Origin: Kitasatospora herbaricolor
Lineage (GTDB): Bacteria; Actinomycetota; Actinomycetes; Streptomycetales; Streptomycetaceae
Reading direction: 5' to 3'
DNA: 64,000 bases
Assembly: GCF_030813695.1 (NCBI RefSeq)
Contig: NZ_JAUSVA010000002.1
Span: forward strand, 8,021,501-8,085,500
The position numbers and the translations under genes are program-made. The notes beneath the pieces are model-generated. The model ran no database searches and was not told the DNA's origin. It saw only the letters and a program-made list of their open reading frames with translations. Below, in pieces: positions 10,407-17,901 of this stretch. Within the stretch, counting starts at the first letter, position 1. The number at the start of each line of letters is the position of its first letter.

Positions 10407-11471
10407 ATGGTACGAAGAGCGACGACGCCCGGCGACGGCACCCGAGGCAGGCAGCGCCCTCCCTCCCAGGCCGATGTCGCCGCCCTCGCCGGCGTCTCCT
10501 CGCAGACCGTCTCGCGGGTGGCCAACGCCCGCTCCAACGTCGAGCCGGAGACCCGCGAGCGGGTCCTGTCGGCGATGCGGATGCTCGGCTACCAGCGCAA
10601 CAGCGCCGCCCGCGCGCTCACCCTCGGGCGGTTCCACGTGCTCGGCGTGGTCACCTTCGACCTCGCCGCCCAGGGCAACGCCCGCACGCTCGCCGCCATC
10701 TCGCACGCCGCGCAGGCGGCCGGGTACTCGGTGAACGTGGTCTGCGCGGAGGCCCAGACCGAGGACGCCGTGCAGCAGGCCGTCCGCCAGCTGACCGAGC
10801 AGGCCGTGGACGGCCTCATCGTCGTCGAGGCGCAGATCCTCGACCGGCGGGGGTTCACCGTCCCCGGCGGGACCCCGGTGGTCGTCGCCGACGGCGACCC
10901 CGAGCGCCGCTTCCACTCGGTGGACACCGACCAGGCGGCCGGCGCGACGGCGGCCACCCGCCACCTCCTCGGCCTCGGTCACCGCACCGTCTGGCACATC
11001 GGCGGCCCGCAGGACTCCTACGCCGCCCGCCGCCGCGCCGCCGCCTGGCACGCCACCCTGAAGGACGCCGGCGCGCCCGTCCCGCCGCTCGCGCTGGGCG
11101 ACTGGACCGCCGCGTCCGGCTACGGGATCGGCAAGGAACTGGCCGCCCGCCCGGACGTCACCGCCGTCTTCGCCGCCAACGACCACATGGCGCTCGGCCT
11201 GATGCTCGCCCTGCGCGACGCAGGCCGCCGGGTGCCCGAGGACGTCAGCGTCGTGGGCTTCGACGACGTGCCCGAATCGGCCTACTTCGCCCCTCCGTTG
11301 AGCACCGTCCGGCAGGACTTCGAGGAGGTCGGCCGGCAGTGCGTCGCGCTCCTGCTGGACCAGATCGACTCGCCGGCCGGCGAGCGCCCCGCCACCCGGC
11401 TGATCTCCGTCACCCCCGAGCTGGTCGTCCGGGCCAGCTCCGCCCGCGCCCCGCAGGACGGGAACGCGTGA
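10407..11471 (+). CDS. LacI-family transcriptional regulator (likely galactan/arabinogalactan control)
   Basis: This 354-residue repressor has an N-terminal helix-turn-helix (about residues 20-40, DVAALAGVSSQTVSRVANAR). A periplasmic-binding-protein-like sugar sensor follows, with VVVADGDPERRFHSVDTDQ, HLLGLGHRTVWHIGGP, and VFAANDHMALGLMLAL. The C-terminal dimer part ends with PPLSTVRQDFEEVGRQCVAL. The start at ATG 10407 is chosen for GAGGAAGG upstream; the frame is open from 10329. It lies between the AraF-like operon and two secreted galactanase genes. That makes it the natural candidate to bind the operators at 5803 and 15964 (inference). Confidence 0.9.
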   Translation: MVRRATTPGDGTRGRQRPPSQADVAALAGVSSQTVSRVANARSNVEPETRERVLSAMRMLGYQRNSAARALTLGRFHVLGVVTFDLAAQGNARTLAAISHAAQAAGYSVNVVCAEAQTEDAVQQAVRQLTEQAVDGLIVVEAQILDRRGFTVPGGTPVVVADGDPERRFHSVDTDQAAGATAATRHLLGLGHRTVWHIGGPQDSYAARRRAAAWHATLKDAGAPVPPLALGDWTAASGYGIGKELAARPDVTAVFAANDHMALGLMLALRDAGRRVPEDVSVVGFDDVPESAYFAPPLSTVRQDFEEVGRQCVALLLDQIDSPAGERPATRLISVTPELVVRASSARAPQDGNA

Positions 11472-11502
11472 CTGCGGCGTACCCCGAGGGGTACGCCGCA
11501 GT
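11471..11502. terminator. Terminator hairpin after the LacI gene (first of a pair)
   Basis: A perfect stem built from ACTGCGGCGTACC and its complement starts on the last base of the stop codon. It serves the rightward LacI transcript and possibly the convergent glycosidase transcript. Confidence 0.75.
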
Positions 11503-11506
11503 CCGG

Positions 11507-11550
11507 GACGGCCGGGTCGCGCACGGGACACCGTGCGCGACCCGGCCGTC
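11507..11550. terminator. 20-bp perfect hairpin between convergent genes (second of a pair)
   Basis: Arms 11507-11526 and 11531-11550 are perfectly complementary around GACA. It lies five bases before the stop of the leftward GH30 gene, so it probably acts as a bidirectional terminator. Confidence 0.75.
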
Positions 11551-11555
11551 GGCCG

Positions 11556-14012
11556 TCAGCCGACCTTGATCTGCTGGCTGGTGCCCCCGGTGCAGGGGCT
11601 CTGGACCAGCGGGGCGTTGTTGTTGAGGGACCCGCCGGAGACGTCCAGGCACTTGCCGCTGTGCCGGGCCATCAGGGTGACGTAGCCGGTCGCGGTGGTG
11701 CGCACCGACCACTCCTGGTTGGCGGCCCCGTTGCAGCCGTAGAGCAGGACGGCGGCGTTGTCGGCGGTGGAGACACCCGAGACGTCCAGGCACTTGCCGC
11801 TCTGCAGGCCCACCACGTTCACGTAGCCGGGGCTCGCGGCCCGCAGGGACCACTTCTGGTTCGAGGCACCGGCGCAGGTGTACTGGAGGGTCGGCGCGCC
11901 GTCCGCGGTCGAGGACCCCTGGACGTCGACGCACTTGTTGCTGCTGCGCACCCGCAGGGCCTTCCAGGCGTCGGGGGCGGCGCTGCGCACGTTCCAGGAC
12001 TGGTTGTCCCCGGTGGTCGGCTTGTAGACGCCGACCGGCGCGCCGTCGTTGGTGGAGGCACCCGAGACGTCCAGCAGGAGGCCCGACGCGCTGTTGATCA
12101 GCGTGCTGCGACCGTTGCCGGTCGTGGAGAGCATCCAGCGCTGCTGGGTGGACGAGCCGGCGGCGGCGAAACCGAGCACACCGGCGTTGACGTTGAGCGC
12201 CTTGCCGGTCTTCACGTTGGTGACGCGGTAGGCGGCCGTGCTCTCCCAGGTGCCGGAGACCTTGGTGAACTTCCACTGCTGGGCGGTGTCGGCGGGGTTG
12301 GAGGAGTGCTGGACGGGCGCGGCGGTCGAGGTCGCGCCGGCCGACAGGGCCAGGCCGCCGTTGTCGTTCAGCAGCTGCCTGACCTGGGTGGTCGGGTCGG
12401 TCGTCAGCGAGCCGTCGACGCCGGTGGCGCCGGGGATCACGAAGGTGGTCACCGAGCCGGGGCCGACGGTCGTGGTGATGGTCTTGGCGGCGGTGGCGGT
12501 CAGGTCGCCGTCACGCTGCAGGTTCTTGCCGGCGTCGGTGGTCCACCGCTGCACCGGGGTGGCGGTGTCGACGCTCTGGAAGGCACCCAGGTCGAGGGTG
12601 ACGGTCTGGTCCGAGCCGGTGGAGTTCGTGTAGACGGCCACCGCGCCCGTACCGCCGGGCCGCAGGGCCGCGAGCGTGTTCGTGGAGTCCGTCCCGATGA
12701 CCTGGGCGCCCGGACGGATGAACCGGCTGTAGTTGCCCATCGCCCAGTACTTCTTGTTCAGGCGCAGGGGCTCGGCGGCCGGGTCGGTGGACGTGAGGGC
12801 GGTCTGGATCAGACCCCAGTTGGAGTTCTCGTGACCGGGCGTCATGTTCGTGTAGTCCTCGACTGCCTGCCACATCACCCAGGCGCTGGGCTCCAGCTCC
12901 CTGATGTCGTCGTTGATGTGCTGGGCGAAGTCGAGGGCCGGGGACATGTCGGTGAAGCTCTGCGGGCCGCTGCCGCCGAGGTCGACCTCGGACATCCAGA
13001 GCGGCTTGCCGGTGCCCTTGGCGATGTCGCGTGCCCCGGTTCTGCCGCCGGTGCCGTAGGTGTGGGTGTTCAGCTTGCCCACGGCGGCGCGGGCCGGGGC
13101 GCCGTAGGCGTCCCAGTTCTCCCGGAACAGGTTCGAGTTGGTCTCGTCCATCGCCGACACCGGCGTGCTGAGGCCTGCACCGGTCAGCGCGCTCCTGACG
13201 CTGGTGATGATGTGCTCCTGGGAGGCCGGGTCCCAGTGGGAGCCCTCCTGCCCGCCGCCGGCGCCCCAGTAGGACGTCCCCGGCTCGTTCACCGGGGAGA
13301 CGGCGTCGAAGGTCACACCGGTGGCGGCCTGCGCGCGCTGCACCGCCCCGGTCAGGTAGGCGGCGAAGCGGTCGTACTGGTCGGCGCGGAGGTTGTCCTG
13401 CCAGCTGTTGGACGCGCCGGAGACCAGACCGCTGTTGGTCATGAAGTACGGCGCGGAGTTGGAGAAGGCCTCGAAGGTGTCGGCGCCGCGGTCCTTGGCG
13501 GCCTTCAGCCACCAGAGCTGGTTCGGGTCGGGGTCGGCGTTCCAGTGCGTCGGGTCGGCCGGGTTCCACCAGTTGGCGGTCTCGGTCCAGCCGGCGGTGC
13601 CGCCGGCCGGCGGCCCGTACGCGGCGGGGCGGTTCCAGTACCCCGGCACCGCCGCGCCCGGGCGCAGGTACGGCTGGGTCTCGGGGCTGTCGCCGCCGCC
13701 GATGTTGTACCGGGCGAGGGTGAAGCCGAGGCCGTTCGCGCCGTACAGGTCGTCGGCCAGCTCGTTGCGCTTGGCGTCCGGCCAGCCGCCGGTGACGTTG
13801 GCGAACCAGGCCAGCGCCGTCCCCCAGCCCTGGAAGGGCTGCTGCTGGTAGCTCGGGTCGAGGCGGACGGTGACGTGCCAGGCGGCCTCGGCCGCCGCGG
13901 CGGGCGGGGCCGTCAGGGTGCTCGCGGTGAGAGCGGCGATCGCGACTGCGGCGGCGCCGGCGCCGGCCCGGGTCCTGCGGGTACGGGCGGGTGGCTGCTT
14001 GCGTGGGGACAC
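11556..14012 (-). CDS. Secreted GH30 glycosidase with two CBM13 regions (probable endo-beta-1,6-galactanase)
   Basis: This 818-residue exported enzyme has a signal peptide with Arg-rich start and AAA cleavage region (about 1-41). The catalytic barrel (about 45-470) contains FQGWGTALAWFA, the acid/base Glu in VSPVNEPGTSYWG (Glu243) and the nucleophile in PLWMSEVDLGG (Glu342), the GH30 pattern. A beta-sandwich follows. Two ricin-type CBM13 modules (about 545-690 and 695-818) repeat GKCLDVSG and QxW motifs for polysaccharide binding. Streptomycete GH30 proteins of this build cleave beta-1,6-galactan side chains of type II arabinogalactan; other GH30 activities are possible. The start is GTG 14012 after AGGAGG. 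It lies directly downstream of an exo-1,3-galactanase gene on the same strand. Confidence 0.85.
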   Translation of the reverse strand: MSPRKQPPARTRRTRAGAGAAAVAIAALTASTLTAPPAAAAEAAWHVTVRLDPSYQQQPFQGWGTALAWFANVTGGWPDAKRNELADDLYGANGLGFTLARYNIGGGDSPETQPYLRPGAAVPGYWNRPAAYGPPAGGTAGWTETANWWNPADPTHWNADPDPNQLWWLKAAKDRGADTFEAFSNSAPYFMTNSGLVSGASNSWQDNLRADQYDRFAAYLTGAVQRAQAATGVTFDAVSPVNEPGTSYWGAGGGQEGSHWDPASQEHIITSVRSALTGAGLSTPVSAMDETNSNLFRENWDAYGAPARAAVGKLNTHTYGTGGRTGARDIAKGTGKPLWMSEVDLGGSGPQSFTDMSPALDFAQHINDDIRELEPSAWVMWQAVEDYTNMTPGHENSNWGLIQTALTSTDPAAEPLRLNKKYWAMGNYSRFIRPGAQVIGTDSTNTLAALRPGGTGAVAVYTNSTGSDQTVTLDLGAFQSVDTATPVQRWTTDAGKNLQRDGDLTATAAKTITTTVGPGSVTTFVIPGATGVDGSLTTDPTTQVRQLLNDNGGLALSAGATSTAAPVQHSSNPADTAQQWKFTKVSGTWESTAAYRVTNVKTGKALNVNAGVLGFAAAGSSTQQRWMLSTTGNGRSTLINSASGLLLDVSGASTNDGAPVGVYKPTTGDNQSWNVRSAAPDAWKALRVRSSNKCVDVQGSSTADGAPTLQYTCAGASNQKWSLRAASPGYVNVVGLQSGKCLDVSGVSTADNAAVLLYGCNGAANQEWSVRTTATGYVTLMARHSGKCLDVSGGSLNNNAPLVQSPCTGGTSQQIKVG

Positions 14013-14045
14013 GGGTCCTCCTGGGCTGGGGGCGGGTGGGTACGA

Positions 14046-14083
14046 CGACGCCCCTCCGCCGTACGGGGGGTGGAGGGGCGTCG
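14046..14083. terminator. Hairpin between the two galactanase genes
   Basis: CGACGCCCCTCC (14046-14057) pairs with GGAGGGGCGTCG (14072-14083). It sits in the 131-nt gap between the GH43 and GH30 genes. It may terminate part of the upstream transcript or protect its 3' end. Confidence 0.55.
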
Positions 14084-14143
14084 ACGGGGGCGGGACAGGG
14101 GGATGGGTGGCCGGCTCGGCGGCGCCGGCTCAGGGGCGCCGGC

Positions 14144-15583
14144 TCAGGGGGTGATGGTGCGGAGCCACTGCTGGTTGGTGCCGGTGCCGCAGGTCCACTG
14201 CTCCAGGGCGGTGCCGTTCGCGGTGGACTGGTTGGTGACGTCCAGGCACTTGCCGCTGTGCCGGGCGATCAGCCGGACGTAGCTGGTGCCGGTGACCTTC
14301 TGGACCTGCCACTGCTGGGAGGTCTGGCCGTTGCAGGTGTTCTGCACGGCGAGCGCCCCGTCCGCGGTGGAGGCGCCGCTCATGTCCAGGCAGAGGCCGC
14401 TGTGCCGGGCCATGATCTGCACGTAGCCGGTGCCGAGGTTCTTCAGCCAGAAGTTCTGGTTGGCACCGTTGCCGCAACCCCACTGCAGTACCTGGGCGTT
14501 CGGGCTGTAGGAGTAGTTGCCCACGTCGGCGCAACGGCCGCTCTGGCGGCCCGTCAGGCTCTCCCAGGTGGCCTTCATCGGGGTGATGACACCGGTGGCG
14601 GCGTTCACGTTGATCTGCGGCGAGGCACCCATGGTCATGGTGGTGTCGGTGGGGAAGGACAGCGGCAGCCAGACGTACTTGGAGTCGTTGACCGTCCCGC
14701 CGAAGGAGCCGCCCCAGCGGTCGCCCATGTACAGGTAGCTGGTGGCTCCGGTGCCCTGGACGGGCAGCACGTACGCGGTCTGGGTGCCGTAGGTGACGCC
14801 GTCGCCGATGTCCGTCAGGCCGCTCCAGGTACCGGTGATGCTGGTGGCGGTGCCGTACCGCTGCTGGTTGGGGTCCCAGTTGCTGGTGGTGGAGCTGAGC
14901 AGGAAGTACACGCCGTTGCGCTTGAACATCGCCGGCGCCTCGCGGGACTGGCCCGCCCAGAGGTTCTGCACCTGGGACTCGATCGCGGTGTAGTCGGCGG
15001 TGAGCCGGTAGATGTGCAGGTCCCGGTTCTCGTTGGCGGCGGAGATCATGTAGCCGGTGCCGTCGTCGTCCACGAAGGTGGTGATGTCGCGGGACATCTC
15101 GCCCAGCGGGCGGAAGCTGCCCTTGTAGCTGTAGTCGCCGTCGACCGTGCCGGAGACGGCCACCGCGGCCCGGGCCTGCCCGTAGTCCGAGCCGTTCTCC
15201 TTGTGCATCCACATCACGAACTGGTGCGTCGCGGCGTTGTACATGACCTTGGGCCGCTCGATGATGGCGTAGCCCAGCTCCGGGTCCGCCGCCTGGGTCA
15301 GGGCGTGGTTGCGGAACTCCCAGCTCTTCAGGTCCTTGGACCGGTAGACCGAGACGTAGCGGAAGGTGTTGTCGGCGTTCCGGTCCTCGCCGAACCAGTA
15401 GTAGTACTGGCCGACCTTGATGACACCGCCGCCGTGGGCCTGGACCGGGTTGCCGGCGGTGTCGCTGAACTGGGTGCCGTTGGTGATCGTCACCGTGGCC
15501 GCCTGGGCGGTGCCCACTCCCTGCAGGAGCGGAAGGACCAGCGCCAGCAGGGCGCTGAACAGGATCGTTCGCAATCTCGGCAC
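14144..15583 (-). CDS. Secreted exo-beta-1,3-galactanase-like GH43 enzyme with CBM13
   Basis: This 479-residue exported enzyme has a signal peptide ending AQAA (about residue 29). The five-bladed propeller (about 30-340) has HGGGVIKVGQYYYWFGE, the Glu of YAIIERPKVMYN (Glu109), and REAPAMFKRNGVYFLLSS. These are hallmarks of the GH43 subfamily of exo-beta-1,3-galactanases that attack the arabinogalactan backbone. The C-terminal CBM13 (about 345-479) has three QxW-type repeats with GLCLDMSG and GKCLDVTN. The chosen start is GTG 15583 with GAAGG nine bases upstream; the frame is open to 15742 without support. A 400-nt leader with operator and hairpin precedes it. Confidence 0.87.
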   Translation of the reverse strand: MPRLRTILFSALLALVLPLLQGVGTAQAATVTITNGTQFSDTAGNPVQAHGGGVIKVGQYYYWFGEDRNADNTFRYVSVYRSKDLKSWEFRNHALTQAADPELGYAIIERPKVMYNAATHQFVMWMHKENGSDYGQARAAVAVSGTVDGDYSYKGSFRPLGEMSRDITTFVDDDGTGYMISAANENRDLHIYRLTADYTAIESQVQNLWAGQSREAPAMFKRNGVYFLLSSTTSNWDPNQQRYGTATSITGTWSGLTDIGDGVTYGTQTAYVLPVQGTGATSYLYMGDRWGGSFGGTVNDSKYVWLPLSFPTDTTMTMGASPQINVNAATGVITPMKATWESLTGRQSGRCADVGNYSYSPNAQVLQWGCGNGANQNFWLKNLGTGYVQIMARHSGLCLDMSGASTADGALAVQNTCNGQTSQQWQVQKVTGTSYVRLIARHSGKCLDVTNQSTANGTALEQWTCGTGTNQQWLRTITP

Positions 15584-15881
15584 GTTCTCATACCTTCGTT
15601 CTCCGGTGCATGAGCCGGACGAGCTCCTGGGCCGTGGCATCGCAAACATGACAGGGCGGGGGAACTGCTCCGCGGCGTGGGGGAGTGCCGCCCGGACCGC
15701 TGTCTCCCGGCCGGGGGACTGGGTGGGGCGTGCTCCATGCATGCAACGTGGGTGGGGGTGGGGGCGCTGCTCAAGTCGGGGGCGTGGGGCGGACCTTCTG
15801 GTACGGCGTCAGGGAGGCCGGCCACCCTGACGGGGAGGCCGTGCATGCCGGACCGGTCAGGTCCGGGCCCGCTTCCTGGTA

Positions 15882-15927
15882 GTCCCCGGTCGTCCCCCGC
15901 CCGTTGGGGCGGGGGACGACCGGGGAC
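15882..15927. terminator. 20-bp perfect hairpin in the galactanase 5' leader
   Basis: Arms 15882-15901 and 15908-15927 are fully complementary with a 6-nt loop. It lies between the promoter/operator (15964-16020) and the galactanase start (15583), so it is inside the transcript rather than at a gene end. No T-run follows on either strand. It could be an attenuator or a roadblock against antisense reading. Confidence 0.6.
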
Positions 15928-15963
15928 ATCGACCCCTGCTGCGCCGGCACGGCCGTCCCGCCA

Positions 15964-16020
15964 TGTTGGCGCAAACAAGTGGTCGACCGAGAGTCTCGAA
16001 GCGCGCCCTCGCTATGTCAA
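15964..16020 (-). promoter_or_regulatory. Promoter and LacI-type operator of the galactanase genes
   Basis: On the minus strand -35 TTGACA (16015-16020) is 17 bp from GAGACT (15992-15997). Fourteen bases on lies the operator TGTTTGCGCCAACA (15964-15977). Order, spacing and sequence match the GH35-operon promoter at 5803-5860. The remainder of the 15584-15960 leader is G-rich (GTGGGTGGGGGTGGGGG near 15750) and holds no gene. A partial operator-like half site is at 15641-15650. Confidence 0.65.
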
Positions 16021-16127
16021 GGGATTCGTCAAACTTGGACAAAGTCCGGCATCGCTACCCGTGGGTGTGCGCGAGGAGTGACCGAGGGGGTGCAAGAGGT
16101 CACGAATTGCGGGCCGCCCGGCGGCCG

Positions 16128-16200
16128 GAAGGTTACGTCGGGATATCGACGCCGTTGCGGGGCTTGACGTCGAGGCTGGCGAGCGAGTGTCATTGTGGAA
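16128..16200 (+). promoter_or_regulatory. Paralogous copy of the AraF-like operon promoter
   Basis: The blocks GAAGGTTACG, GGATATC, GGCTTGACG and GAGTGTCATTGT appear in the same order as at 6121-6186. TTGACG (16164-16169) is 18 bp from TGTCAT (16188-16193). The palindromic operator of the 6-kb copy is not conserved here. It heads the unrecognised ORF at 16274. Confidence 0.6.
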
Positions 16201-16273
16201 TCGGGTTTGAATATGTTCGCTTCTGGTGATTCACCCGACCGGTCGCAGGCCCCCAGCACCGTCGGAGCACACC

Positions 16274-16924
16274 ATGTCCTTCTCTTCCGGTCCGTTCGTC
16301 CCGCGAGCGGAGCGTCATCTGCCCCTCGACGGCCCGCCCTTTACCGGCCCGCCCCTCGACGGCCCGCCCCTCACCGGCGCGGCCCACCGCGGCGCGGTCA
16401 GGACCGGCGTCGTACACCGCGATCAGCCGGTCCGACGGGCCAGCCCCGACGGCTGCTCGCCGTGGATCGTCACCCTGCGCACCCGGCACAGCGACGGCCG
16501 GTCCGGCACCCACAGCTTCGTCGAATGGGCGCTGACCTCGCCCCAGGCGATCGCCTCCGCGGTGCGCCGGGCAGCGACCCCGGTCGCGCGCCGGCGCCGG
16601 CGTGACGCGGTGGTCGAGGTGGACGCCACTGCGGTCGCCGAGTTCTGGCCGGACGTCCGCTCGTCCACCCACCCCGGCGGACCGTACGCCCTGCCCGGTG
16701 AGGTCCCCCATCCCCGTCCGGCCGCTGTCGGCGGGGCGGCGCGGGACCACGGTGATCCCCGCCGGTACTGGGCGGGCGGTGCGAACGTGTACGCCCTCTC
16801 CGCGCGGGCCGGTGCCTGGGCGGAGCCCGGGAGCCCGGGGGAGAAGGGGGCACCCGCGGAGCCGGGTGCCGCGCGGGGCGGGCGTGACGTGCGGGACGGC
16901 GCCGGGCCGGTCGCGCACTGCTGA
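16274..16924 (+). CDS. Hypothetical protein behind a duplicated sugar-operon promoter
   Basis: I do not recognise this 216-residue protein. ATG 16274 has GGAG six bases upstream, and third positions are G/C-rich, so it looks coding. Residues about 15-35 repeat LDGPPFTGPP-type units. The middle (about 60-130) is the most ordered: SPWIVTLRTRHSDGR, then HSFVEWALTSPQAIASAV and a basic RRRRR patch before VVEVDATAVAEFWPDV. The C-terminal third is Gly/Ala/Pro-rich. There is no signal peptide or membrane helix. It converges on the DUF1349 gene with a hairpin between. The frame is also open from 16226. Confidence 0.45.
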   Translation: MSFSSGPFVPRAERHLPLDGPPFTGPPLDGPPLTGAAHRGAVRTGVVHRDQPVRRASPDGCSPWIVTLRTRHSDGRSGTHSFVEWALTSPQAIASAVRRAATPVARRRRRDAVVEVDATAVAEFWPDVRSSTHPGGPYALPGEVPHPRPAAVGGAARDHGDPRRYWAGGANVYALSARAGAWAEPGSPGEKGAPAEPGAARGGRDVRDGAGPVAHC

Positions 16925-17038
16925 ACGCCGTGCCGAGGCAGGTGAACGCCGTCCCGGGTCATGTCTGCATGCCGCCCTCGGGCCGTGACGCCCCCGCGAC
17001 GCCGCCGCGCCGAGCGGTGGATCCCCGCACCGGACGGA

Positions 17039-17076
17039 CCGGCCCCCGCCGGGCACCACCTGCCGACGGGGGCCGG
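17039..17076. terminator. Bidirectional terminator between convergent genes
   Basis: CCGGCCCCCG (17039-17048) pairs with CGGGGGCCGG (17067-17076), with a short inner CGG/CCG extension. It lies between the stops of the hypothetical gene (16924) and the DUF1349 gene (17097). Confidence 0.6.
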
Positions 17077-17096
17077 CCCCTGCCTGCCGCTCCGGT

Positions 17097-17693
17097 CTAG
17101 CGGCCGTCGAAGAGGTGGGCCAGCCGGGTCGGGGTGAGGCGGATCTCGTCGAACTCGACCTCGCAGCCCTCGCCGACCGGCGACTGGACCTCGACGCCGA
17201 CCCGGGGCCCGTCCCCGCCGGCCAGGGCGAACTGGCGGACCAGGCGCCAGGCGGAGCCGTCGTCCGAGACGTGGAAGGCGAAGGCCTCGTCGATCCGGCT
17301 GATCCGCAGCCACAGCGCGTCGCCCGCCACCGCCCCCGCCACCGCGTCGTCCGACCGACCGCGGGTGACGACGGAGAAGACGCTCGGCACCCCGTCCGGC
17401 GACTGCTCGAAGTTGAGCTTCGCCCAGTGCTCCTCGCCGGCCACCACGATGAGGGCGCCCGCGTCCCACGATGCCTTGAACCCCACCCGGACCCGCGCCG
17501 AGAACTGCCAGTCACCGTCCGGCGGGCTGACCAGCGCCATGGCGGCGTTGCGCTTCACCTCGCCGCTCATCGGGTCGGTGAAGATGTCGGTCCTGGCGTC
17601 GGCCCGGACCGACAGGACGCCGTCGGCCAGCTGCCAGGAGGCCGGGGCCGGGGCCCACCGGGAGAAGAGGGAGGAAACGTCATCGAAGCTCAT
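17097..17693 (-). CDS. DUF1349 family protein (concanavalin-like lectin/glucanase fold)
   Basis: This 198-residue cytoplasmic protein has the DUF1349 pattern. DIFTDPMSGEVKRNAAMAL lies near residues 36-55. WDAGALIVVAGEEHWAKLNFE contributes the beta-sandwich core, and ARVRVGFKASW precedes it. A terminal EFDEIRLT strand closes it. Members resemble laminin-G/concanavalin-fold regulators of unknown activity; a sugar-binding role is only suggested by fold. It lies downstream of, and on the same strand as, the alkylsulfatase-type gene, after a 208-nt gap of pyrimidine-rich repeats (GTCCG/CTCGC units), so co-transcription is uncertain. Confidence 0.8.
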   Translation of the reverse strand: MSFDDVSSLFSRWAPAPASWQLADGVLSVRADARTDIFTDPMSGEVKRNAAMALVSPPDGDWQFSARVRVGFKASWDAGALIVVAGEEHWAKLNFEQSPDGVPSVFSVVTRGRSDDAVAGAVAGDALWLRISRIDEAFAFHVSDDGSAWRLVRQFALAGGDGPRVGVEVQSPVGEGCEVEFDEIRLTPTRLAHLFDGR

Positions 17694-17901
17694 GCCGTCA
17701 ATTATCGACAGGAGCGGCGGCTTTCCTCCAGGAAATCATCGAACAATCCAACACGGGGCGTCAGATTCGATCGCGACGCTGCCCAGCCGGGCGCTTCCCG
17801 CCGTCCCGCCGTCCCGCCTGCTCGCCCACGTTCGTCCGTTCGTCCGCTCGCCTGCTCGTCCGCCCGTCTCCCGTCGGCCCCGGGCGCCGCCGCTGCCGCC
17901 T

